Assembly (NCBI GenBank): GCA_029718625.1
Contig: CM056379.1
Location: 50,985,579 to 51,049,578 of the forward strand
Direction: 5' to 3'
DNA from: Synaphobranchus kaupii
Taxonomy: Eukaryota; Chordata; Actinopteri; Anguilliformes; Synaphobranchidae
DNA: 64,000 bases
Each line of letters starts with the position of its first letter. The first letter of the stretch is position 1. The notes under the pieces were generated by a model. The model was not told the DNA's origin. It saw nothing but the letters and a program-made list of their open reading frames with translations, and made no database searches. This document shows positions 45,101-57,100 of the stretch, one piece after another. The position numbers and the translations under genes are program-made.

Positions 45101-48100
45101 TGGCAGGGAAATTTGGCACATTTCACTTGGGACCCCACCCACATAATCAGCTGTGCTGCTCATCCCACAAATGCATGATCCTTACAAATGGGACATCATT
45201 GTAAAGGGAAATGAACATGCTTTCCAATGATATAAGATACAATGCTAATAATGCAGTGACAACAGAGATATGATCGACCAAACACAAATTTCCAACCTTT
45301 TTTTGAAGAGTTTACATCTCAAAGTCAGCTAATAAACTCAGTCTGGAAAGGACTCAGGATGGTAGGGGTGTGGTCTAAATCCACGCCCTCAACCTGAGTG
45401 CCATCGACGTCATCCAGCCCTACATGTTTGAACCACAGAACTGTTCTTATACAGTTCTGTGTTTTGAACCCAGCGAGGAATTAATGGAATCAATTCAAAG
45501 AAATACAGTGGGGCTGCTATCGAGATAAATAGCACACGCAAGCTCGCAATCAAAGTTAAGTTAACTTGAACGCTAAGCAGAGTACGGCAACCATTTGTTC
45601 TAACGTTAGTGTATTTAAAGCAAGCTAAATTGCAAGGCGACGTTTCACCAAATGCATGTTCCACACAAATCATTAAATAATGGTAGGTTTTATCGAGTTT
45701 TAAAAATTTATTTAAGGGCCAATTCATTAATTTCGGTTGCTAATCGAACAAAAATTACGTGCATGGCAACTAAGTACTTCGGTGGATAATGGTTCTCGTC
45801 ATATTTTTGTTACTGTAACCGGCCACTGAACAATATGACAAAACCATTTCCAAGCATGGTTTATTTGGCAAAATCGTAACTATCTATTCTTTTCGATATA
45901 TTATCTGACGAATGAGCAGTGCACCAAGTAAAATGCGTGAGTGATTAGTTTGTTTCCATGCTGAGCTGTGCAAGGAGCAAGCTAATGTCACTTACTAGCA
46001 CCACGGAGGGATGGATAAAAAGGTGCAATATTGGGAGAGGGATAAAATTGGTATAGGTATAAGGAGAGCAGGAAAAAATAAACACTTTAGTTAACTAACT
46101 ATTCCAAATCCAAATGCTGATAACGTGGACAACTATTCTCAAGGGCAAACAAAACGAGTGTTTGGTTCAGACTTCAGACAGGATTTCTGAGTGGGACTGT
46201 GGGACAGGACGATTTTATTTGCCTCAAACTAAGGGAGGAGTTATGTAATGAGACCAAAATATGTATTGGTTGGGGTTTCATGTCTACGTAGACATGGACC
46301 CATTTCGACTCCACCCTTTTTTTCAGCACACAGGAATAACAAGATGTAGATAGACTGAAATTGAACGAGTTTGCAATGGAATTTATTCCTCACGCTTTAT
46401 TGGTGCTCAATACATACTTTAATAGCCATAAATAACGTGGTTATAAGCATATTATGGATTTTTCTTGGCCATCACTTTAATGTACTGTATTTAGCTACCA
46501 GTAAACACAATGTTGAATTAAAGAAACTATTAAAGCACTGGCAAAAAAGATGGAAAGTTTAAAAAAAAGTTTACCTTGGAAGAACAGTAGATGTGGTACA
46601 ATAGAACAGTAGAGGTGATACAGCAGGTGTAGTGTTCTGGGGTGCGTCTCAATACTTGAAAAATGCATCCTCCTTTCCTCCACTACCACCTCCTCTCCTC
46701 CGCGCCCTGGAAACTGATCTTTGTGTCCTAATATAATGTTACTGATTACATATTAATCGTTGATTAATGTCTTGACATAAACCGCAATGTCAGGCATATT
46801 GTAGACTGTTCATGTGTGGACGATGTGGAGAGTGGTGGATAATTTATACACTTCACACGTTCCAAGAAAAGGCCTCCGCAGAGGCTACACTTGTGTTTCC
46901 TCACTGAAGCATCCTGCGGGAGCTTCCTCGTTCTCCACTCCTCGCTCCTCCAAGGCATATTTATCAGTTTGAAATGTCCTGAAAGATGGCGGACCTCAAT
47001 CAATTTTTGGGTCAGATGAGGACCGAGGAGACGAGGAAACATAAGTGATTGGAATGAACCCCTGGTCTGTTCAACTCAAAATGATCCAGGCCACTTTTCA
47101 ATGAAGTGGCTTTGCATCCAATTCATTCTCAACCAATAGAATGCTGAGGTCAATTAACTTTTCAATTTGTGCTCCTGATGGTTCTGGTTGGAATTTAAGT
47201 GAATACTTAATAAATTATAGTTTAAATGGCTCCATCTTATGGTCAAAATGTGGTAGTACTATGTGATAAGGATATGAGATGGCCAACTTCAAACACTAAT
47301 TAAACTTCATCGGGGGATTTAACTGTCACCATTTTCAGTGCATTTTTATAAATACATGAAGAAACAATAATCCAAGCCACAGCTTCTCATGTGTCCAAAA
47401 AAGTTGGGACAGTATGTAAAATGTACATAAAAGCAGAAAGCACTGATGTGTAAATTCTCTTTTACATATACAGTGCCCTCCATTATTATTGGCACCCCTG
47501 GTAAAGATGAGTAAAAAGGGTTATCAAAAATTTGCTTAATCTCACACTGAAAAAATGAGAAAAATCCAACTTTTAATTGAAGTAAATTTATTATGAGAAA
47601 AAAAAATCCCTCATCAAGAAATAATTCTTTTTAACAAAACCACGTGTGCCACAATTATTGGCACCCCTGCATTTATATATAGAATAAAGTAATCATTTTT
47701 AATATTTGGTCGCATATCCTTTGCATGCCATGACTTTCTGATGTCTGTGACCCAACAACATCAAAAGACTCTTGATATCTTATTTTCTGGTACTCTTACA
47801 AGCGATACTATAACGTCTCTGCATTTGAATGGATGGGAATTGGGGGGTGGGACTAGATTTAGCTGTAAATTTCACTGGAACAGTATGCAACACATGGTTG
47901 GCTAAATGGCTCTAAGTCTTCAAGGGTCTGACGTATCAAACAAGCCTTAAACCATCACACTGCTGCCAGAAATACAGTAGATATGGATGGATAACTTGAA
48001 GGGTTTCTTCTCCTGACTTATGTTTCCATAGAGTTCAATAGGAAGATTTGTCAGGAGGAACAACCCTTAAAGTGATCCATCCATATCTACTGGATATCTG

Positions 48101-51100
48101 GAAGCAGAGTGATGGTTTGAGGCTCGTTTGATACCTCAGACCCTTGACGACTTACAGCCATTTTACCAACCATGTATTCCATACTGTTCCAGCATAATTT
48201 ACAGCTAAATCTAGTCCCACCCCCCAATTCCCATAGAGATCCATTCAAATGCAGAGACGTTATAGTATCGCTTGTAACAGTACCAGAAAATAAGATCAAG
48301 AGTCTTTTGATGTTGTTGGGTCACAGACATCAGAAAGTCATGGCATGCAAAGGATATGCGACCAAATATTAAAAATGATTATTTTATTCTACATATAAAT
48401 GCAGGGGTGCCAATAATTGTGGCACACGTGGTTTCGTTAAAAATAATAATTTTTTGATGAGGGATTTTTTTTCTCATAATAAATTTACTTCAATTAAAGG
48501 TTGGATTTCAGTGTGACATTCAGCTAATTCACCAAACGGTGAATGTCTTATAACCCTTTTTACTCATCTTTATAATAATAGTGGAGGGCACTATATATAT
48601 ATCACAATATTTCCATATATTGTACCAAATGTGTTCTACAAGAATTTCACGATAACCCACCTTTTTTATTCAAGTGTATTTATAGTCATTGTTAAACTAA
48701 AATATTGTATGAGAAAATAAAAGTAACTGTTGTTACAAGACAAAATCTGACATCATATTACAAACCACAATTCCAAAAACGTTGGGACAGTAAACCCTTG
48801 ATGATTTACAGCCATTTAACGAACCACGGGGTCCATACTATTCCTGTGTAATTTACAGCTTAATCTAGTCCCGCCCCCTCAATTCCCATAGAGATCCATT
48901 CAAATGCAGAGAGGTTATAGTATCTTATCTTAGTCTTTTGATATCGTTTTATACCCAGTCATGATAGGATCACCTGTTTACCAGTGGAATGTTCCAAACA
49001 GGTGTTTTTTGAACTTCCCAGTCTTTTTTTTGCCCCTGTCCCAACTTTTTTAGAATGTTGTTGTAGGCATCAAATTCGGAATTAGCGTATTTACAAAAAT
49101 CAATAAAGTTGATAAGGTAAAACATTAAATGTCTTTTCTTTGTACTGTTTTCAATTAAATACTGTGTGTATATATATATTTATATTTATATATTGTAATT
49201 GTAAACATTTCTGAAAATATTGTGATATTATTTTTAGGTAATATTGCCCACTCCTACTTAGGGCTTAGTATGGATGCAATAGGTATGTGTTTAGCATTTG
49301 TATTTTCGTTCTTGTTTACAGTAGTTAATTACCATTAGTGCTCTAGTGATGTTACATAAATGCTCCTCTGGGAATGTTGTTAGGCAGGCCTGGCACTACT
49401 CATGTAAATTAAGTGGCAGCACGTATGTTCTCCTACATTGTCAATCACTCTGGATAAGTGCATCTGCTAAATGAATTTAATGTGATGTAACAGACCTACT
49501 TTTTCTGGACTTTTGCTCCTCAGGAGCTTTGTCCTGTAACCCTTCCTTGGGTGGGGTGGGAAAAGGGCAACTGGTCCGTGAGGTGGACTCCTTGGATGGG
49601 CTTTGTGGCCGTGCAGGGGACTGGGCTGGGGTCCACTTCTCCATTCTGAATCGTAGCAAGGGTCCAGCTGTCTGGGGCCCCCGGGCCCAGCTGGATCGAG
49701 AACTATACAGACAATTCATCCAGGTACTCTTTGACACAGTGATTCACATGAATTGTTTAAACCAAAGAAGTGAATAACAGGGAAATAAAGAGGTATGTTA
49801 CAGTGACGAAGAGGCCATACTCATAAAGCAACGTGAACAAAGGAGACAGAGAATGGCTGCGGCGGGAGTGCTACTGTAAATTATTCTGGAACAGTATGGA
49901 ACACATGGTTGGGGGAAGAGCTTTGCTTCTGGATACCAGTCTGTCTCATAGATTCCATTCTGAGCACTTTCAGAGCAGGGGTTAGAAATTGTTTTAGCAG
50001 TACATGGAATGCAAGGAGGATTTCCGTTGGCAGGATACCATGCACTTCATTGCCCTAGAAGGAATTCTCTGGTTGATTGTGCAGTGCGCACCTGCACTCT
50101 GCATGTAGCAGTTAGGTATTCATAATTGGGAAACAAACAGAAACAATTTGGCCTTTACTGTTCTTTCCATTCACACTGATTCTTATACCTCCCCCTTCAC
50201 TGCCCCACTCCCCCACAGACAGAGCTACATGCTATGCCCAGGCTGACCGTGCTGGAGGGTTCAGTGGAGGAGCTGCTAGTTTCAGAGCCTAATCCAGATC
50301 AGCCAGGTCAACACAGAGTCACTGGAATCCGGATAGGTGAATGCCAATTGCGCCTTAGTCAAATATCTCTACCTTTACAAATAATGTAAAAAAATGTTTT
50401 ACGATTGGTGCCTGTTGGGTTGCAGATACAGATACATAATCAGGGTAGTGTAGTTCTCAGTGTGTAGTGATGCATGCTATGGTCTGGAATTGAATCCTGA
50501 CGGTACCAGTGCTAACTGTGGAAACAACAAAATGCAAATATGAACATTACAAATGTCAAAACTGTTAAATGTGAAGCAGGTTGTATGGTATAAACTGGAG
50601 GGACTCTGTCTTATGTAAAATATATCAGAATTGATGTTGCCATTGCAATATAAATTTCATAAATCCAGGACGACTGTGCACACATATCATGAGCCCACAC
50701 TGCATCTAATTCAGTATCATTTTGAAAAATAGAATACAAATACAGATATTCATGCATCTCTTCCCCAACTCATTTTTTTTAAGGATGAGAGTTGCTACAG
50801 CAAAGGGGCAAAAGGGGGGTTGAGAATATCATAATTTTCCTCACACAATGTCACAATTAATTACATACTGTATATAGTATTTAGAATAGAAGTGTAGTAT
50901 TGCTGATTTACCCACAGCTTACTGTGAACTAGTCAACGTTCATTACTGGGGATAGCTGCTACATTATGGGAGGGATGTGCTTTGTCTTGTCTGTTCTGTA
51001 GTGATCTTGATGATGTCTCTGTATGCACTTATTGTATGTCGCTTTGGATAAAAGCGTCTGCTAAATTAATAATGTAATATAGCATATGTTCTAAATATAA

Positions 51101-54100
51101 ATATATCTATATATTCTATTTTAAAGGTTTCTGACTGCAAGCTCCGATAGAAACAAAATTAGAGGGTGCAGATACGTCTGCACGGCACTGTTTGGGGTTA
51201 ATGTCTTTCTGATATTATACAGTGCCCATGTACATCCATGGTAGTAAAGGTGGTAAGATCACTGTGTAAATTCCTCTTTCTCCCCCAGTGGATGGTGGCC
51301 AAACCATCTCCTCCAGCTCTATGGTTTTGACCACAGGAACCTTCCTCTCTGGCTCCCTATTCATGGGCCAAACCACCTCTCCAGGGGGGAGAATTGGGGA
51401 CCCCCCTTCCTGCGTTGGCCTCTCCCACAGCTTGAGGGAGAAACTAGGGTTGAGGACTGGTCGGCTGAGAACTGGAACTCCACCTCGCATTATTAAGGCG
51501 ACAGTACAGCTCTCTCTTGCACAAATTAATGCCCCTGACAAACAGCCCACTCCATTCAGCTACCTCAACAAACACACACGTTGCAAGGTAAAGAAAAAGT
51601 AACATACGAATGGCCATTATTTGGAAAGTGTCCCAAAGGCACTACTGAGCCTGTGTAGCCAAGTCATATCAAATTCAATTATATGACGAGAGGAAATGCT
51701 ATTTATTTTATGTAGATAAAGCCTTTGTTTCATGTCATGGGTATGATAATTGCTGGTTGATTGTTGCGTCTTTAATAAACAATTGGTTACTAGTGAAAAT
51801 AGTCAAATCAAAATGAAATGAAAATCAAATGTTGGAAGTATAATAAGAATTTTAAATTGGGGACATCTGGATGTTCATAAACTCCAGAATTAAAGAAGTT
51901 ATTTTACCCTGAAAATAATTTACAATGCAGTCAGATGATGATGATGACAGTTCCATTTCCCTGCAATTTCCACATCAGCCAGAGGAGCAGCTGCCCTGTT
52001 ATCTCACCCACACCACCCCTGGAGTTGAGAGAATAGTGATGGAGAGTCTGCACCTCAACACTCATATACAGCAGGACACCAAGGGCCCCAGGTACATGCG
52101 TGCAGAAACGTGTACTCTGACAAATTTAGCATCACTATTCTATCACCACTCATCCTGCAAGGGTGAACAAATATAATTCCACAGAAAAGCACACAGCATT
52201 CTCACTCAGCTGATAATACGACTCATCCCGTCACAGGTACTGTCCCTCTATCGAATCACGGGTGCTGCGGTTTCCAGGGAGGTCACACCAGGTGTGGCTG
52301 GAACCCGAGGGCTTAACCTCTGACCTGCTCTACCCCCAAGGCCTTTCCATGACCCTGCCCCCTGACCTACAGCTCCGCCTCCTGAGAGAGATCCCAGCTC
52401 TGCAGAGGGCAGAGATACAAATTCCTGGTACACACAGGACTCTACTCAGCAACATCAGTAGTAGTCAGTCTTTCATAAGGACCATTAAATGCCATCACCA
52501 TTCTATATATGAAATACAGCTGTGATTCTCTGTGATAGTACTGCAGTGCAAACCAAAGGAAACATTAGCAAATAGTAGTAGAATGTAGTGGTAGGAGCAG
52601 TTCCACTTTTTAACACTGTCATTACAGCTTTAGTAATGCAGCTGAGGAACTGATGGCAATCGTTCCTAATTTTGTTCTGATCATCCCTCCTGTCTTCTAG
52701 GTTATGGGGTACAGTATGATTTTGTGTGCCCCACCCAGCTGTCCCCCTCTCTACAGGTGAAGAGAGTTCAGGGATTGTTCTTAGCTGGACAGATCAATGG
52801 GACCACTGGGTACGAGGAGGCAGCTGCACAGGTACAGTCTGAGCACCGCCACAGAAGTGACATCATCACATTATTCTCAGGATGATCAAAGTGAACCATA
52901 ACCATAAAAAACCATAACTATAACATAACTTACCATGTGTCAACCTTGTTAGAAACAGGCTTAGAAAAGATCCTGTTTATTATTAAATCATACAACATAG
53001 GAAAAGGACTCGCACACCACTAGAAATGACAGGGAGCAATCCACAAAAAAGAAAAATTCAGAGATATAGAAAACTACAGAAATTTAGACATCCAGTGAAA
53101 GTGATAAAGTGAAAAAAGGAAGCAAACGCTTCAGTCTCATGTGACCTTTTGGAAAGCATTGAGAAAGGTCATACGAGACTGAAACGTTTGCTTCCTTTTT
53201 TCACCTTATCACTTTGCAATTTCACTGGATGTCTAAATAAATGTTTGTAGTTTTCTATATCTCGGCATTGTTCTTTTTTGTGGATTGCTCCCTGCCATTT
53301 CTAGCGGTGTGCGAGTCCTTCTCCTATGTTGTATTATTTTTTGCGGTACTTATGCACCCGTGACTACCATTTCAGGACTTGCTACAAGGTGCAATTTCAA
53401 TTATTTATTTTTTTATTATTAAATCATAACATTAAGAAGTTTAACAGTACAGTAGAAACATTATGGCACTCTTTGTGGTCAGGAAGAGGGACAGATTTTT
53501 ATCTTTTTTTTTTAAGTTGTTAAAAATGACCAATTAAAAAAAAAAGCTGGTTTAGCCCCAACAATGTTTCTCATAATATTGCTATACAAGTTGCATTGGA
53601 GTGCATTTTCTTGTTTTTGACGCAAAACCGACGAATGTCCCTATACCAGCCATTGTAAAGCCTGGTTGTCAGGAGCTTCCGTGTCGAAAATATCCTTCAT
53701 TGCATTATCCGAGCCAATTGAAAACATTCTTAATGTGAAACTCAGAAAGTGAACCATCCTCAAGTGTTTAAATAATTTTGTAGTAGCAGATTCATTAATA
53801 CTGAAATTAGGCAAATGATTACATTTCTTTCATTCAGGGCCTGTGGGCAGGAGTTAATGCAGGACGGACTGCTCTCTCCTTGCCTGCCCTCTCCCTCTCC
53901 CGCACGCAGAGCTACATTGGGGTTTTGATAGATGACCTGGTGGGCCGGGGAGTGACTGAACCATACCGTATGTTCACCAGCCGCGCCGAGTTCAGAACCG
54001 CCCTTAGACCAGACAATGCAGACTTACGTCTGTCTCCCAGAGGTACTCACTAAACCTTTCTCTTCACTGTTACTACTCTGCGCCTCCCATGTCTTGCTTT

Positions 54101-57100
54101 GTTCCGGTCAGTTTGGGCCACTTGCACTGCTGGTGAAGTGGCTTGCGTGTCTTTCACCATTAGGGTTTGAGGAGATTGGTTGTGTGTCTGAGTGCCGTTA
54201 TGAGGAAGCGGTGAGAGTGAGAGACGCTCTGAGGGACGCACTGACTGCCATGAAGTCCATCTCCATGTCTTCCACCAGATGGAGGGAGAAACTGGGAGAC
54301 GTGAATGTAAGCGAAAGCAAAAGCACCATGCTAAGGTGAGCGACAGGGATGCACATTTCAGATTTATAGTTGGAGCAGCGCTAATGTCTGGCTATTCTGC
54401 ATGTATACCAGGGTTATGCAAAATTCAGAATTTAAGAATTGGCCACTATTCAATTCATGAGTTGGAATTTGAATTGAATTGGCCACGCTGCACAGGATGC
54501 TGAATTGGAATTGGAATGACAGGAAGTGGAATTTAATTAATTGAAATTCCACTCAGTCTCACAACATAATTTTATTAAATCTAACATACACTACTCACAA
54601 AAAGTTAGGGATATTCGGCTTTCGGGTGAAATTTCAGGATGAACCTAAAATGCACTATAACCTTTACAGGTGAAATTAATTTGACCTTCTCTAAACTTTT
54701 GAATGCACATGTCCAACTATTCAATGTTTCAGTACTTTTTGCACAACTTGCTGTTCTCTAACAAGGAGCTGAACGGCAAAATTCACAACAGGTGTTTGAT
54801 CCATGAATCGACCAATAAATTTCCTGGTTCAATTAGAATTGGTATTTAAACAGTCCTCTTCATCATGCTGTTCACATTTTGACATCATGAGACCAAGACG
54901 ACACCTAACAATTGATCAACAGTACCTCGCCATTGCGAGGCTTCAAACAGGATGTTCTCAGAGGGAAGTGGCCACTGAGCTTAGAGTGTCACAGAGTGTC
55001 ATCAGCAGGTTGCAACAGAGATACAGAGAGACTGGAAGAGTCACAGAAAGGCATAGAAGTGGACGTCCTTTGGCCACATCCCACACTGATGACCGCTTCA
55101 TTGTGAACAGTGCCCTGCGGAACCGGATGATGAATGCCACTCAACTCCAGGCACATTTAAGGGAGGTGAGAGGCACCCAAGTGTCACGTCAGACCATTCG
55201 AAACCGTTTACATCAGCGTGGTCTGCGTGCTAGACGACCTGCAAGGGTACCTGACCACACCACCAGGCACAGGCGTCATCGTCTTGCATGGGCCAGGGAG
55301 CATTTACGCTGGACGAGGGACCAGTGGGCCTCAGTGCTGTTCTCTGATGAAAGTCGATTCACGTTGAGCAGAAATGATGGCCGCCAACGATGTTGGAGAC
55401 GTCAAGGAGAGCGCTATGCATCAGCCACTGTTGTCACCAGACGACCCTTTGGTGGTGGCGGTGTTACAGTGTGGGCAGGTGTGTCTAGTCAATACAGAAC
55501 TGCCCTACACTTTGTGAATGGTACAGTGACAAGCCCATACTACCTGAATAACATCATTAATCCAGTCATTGTGCCCCTGCATGAACAACACAGGCCTAAT
55601 TTCATCTTCATGGACAACAATGCTCCAGCTCATCGAGGTCGCATCATTAGGGAAAGGCTGCTGGAGACTGGGGTACCTCAAATGGAGTGGCCTGCACTTT
55701 CTCCAGACCTGAATCCCATAGAAAACCTATGGGATCAGCTGACTCACCGTGTAGAGGCTCGTAACTCTGTACCCCAGAACCTCAATGACCTGAGGGCCGC
55801 CCTTCAAGAAGAGTGGGATGCCATGCCTCAGCAGACAATAAGTCGACTTGTGAACAGCATGAGACGTCGTTGTCAAGCTGTAATTGATGCTCAAGGGCAC
55901 ATGACAAGTTATTGAGACATTGACATTTTTGTTGTGGTATACCCACCACTGTTGTTGGCTTTTGTTTCAATAAATTGTTTGAGATGAGGAAATCACCATT
56001 GCATGCTTCTACTTAAATGCCCTACTTTCATGATACGTATAATATCACTGTAGCGTGAACTTACATTTTCCATAAATTTCACCCGAAAGCCAAATATCCC
56101 TAACTTTTTGTGAGTAGTGTATATTGTGCTGCAAAATAAAAAATAGTTTCACTCAAAATTATTCAACCCCTTTCACTTTTTGCACACTTTGTGTTGATTT
56201 AATTTTAAATGGATAAAATAGCCATTTTTGCCCATCAATCTACACTCAATAACCCATGATGACAAAGTGAAAACATGTTTTTAGAATTTTTTGCAAATTA
56301 AAAATCAAAAACTGAAATCTCTCATGTGCATAAGTATTCATACCCTTTGCTTTAATGTATTTTTAAAGTATCATATTTCAAAGTCGCGGTAGTACAGCGG
56401 TAAAAGCGCCGACTTTCAGTCGGTGCGGTTGTGCTCCGAGGATCGGGGTTCGCGCCCCGGTCCTGCCAGATCCGAGCATGGCTGGCGCCCTGTGGGAGCA
56501 GCAATTGGCGGCTGCTTCCGGGTGGGGGGAGGGGCTCGGAGAGAATCGCTGCACGCATAGCGGCCCTGGGCGAGCTGGAATCACAGTCAGGAGCTCGGAG
56601 TCGCCGCGCCCTGAAGAGGTCCTACCGCCGGCTGACAGGGTTGTGTAGCGGTGATTCTCTAGCGGTTGCTACATGGGGGGAATTGAATTAGAATAGGGGT
56701 TCAATTGGCTACTAAATTGGGAGAAAATGGAGAAAAATCAGAAACAAAATTTAAAAAAAATCATATTTCATATTTGGTCAGGAATTGTGAAAAACTGAGC
56801 TTAAATGGATTTGGCTGAGGTGTATGTAAACTTTCGACTTTAACTGTATGTAGAATAATGAGTAATATAGTTTTTTTTATTAGCACTCAAACGAATGACA
56901 AAAAGTCATGGTAAATGCAATTATCATTTATTCCAATCCACAACTCATTGTTCAACATTTTTACATTTAATTGTCAAAAGATCATCAAAGGTCTTGTTTG
57001 GCTCCATTTTGAAGACTGGGGTAAATGAAGTGTTCTTCAACCATGTTCCACAGAATGAAAGTTAAATTAAATATGATTATTAATTGTTGGGAGAAAAACA

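Larger units (their letters stand above)
43770..47395. repeat. Large inverted repeat in MTO1 intron 1
   Basis: 43,770-44,090 is complementary to about 47,085-47,395 (e.g. CAGGAGCACAAATTGAAAAG against CTTTTCAATTTGTGCTCCTG), and 44,090-44,200 to about 46,500-46,635 (TTTGCCAGTGCTTTAATAGT). The right arm is split by an insertion (about 46,637-47,080). Arms are estimated at 90% or more alike by eye. Confidence 0.7.

Noticed and set aside
44602..45144. Frames of 115 and 100 codons inside MTO1 intron 1
   Set aside because: They lie in complementary arms of a foldback Tc1 element; only a short transposase remnant is meaningful.
56381..56460. tRNA-like A and B boxes suggesting a tRNA gene
   Set aside because: The sequence continues into a SINE body and A-rich tail and is flanked by a 10-bp target duplication; no proper cloverleaf acceptor stem is evident. 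It is a SINE head.
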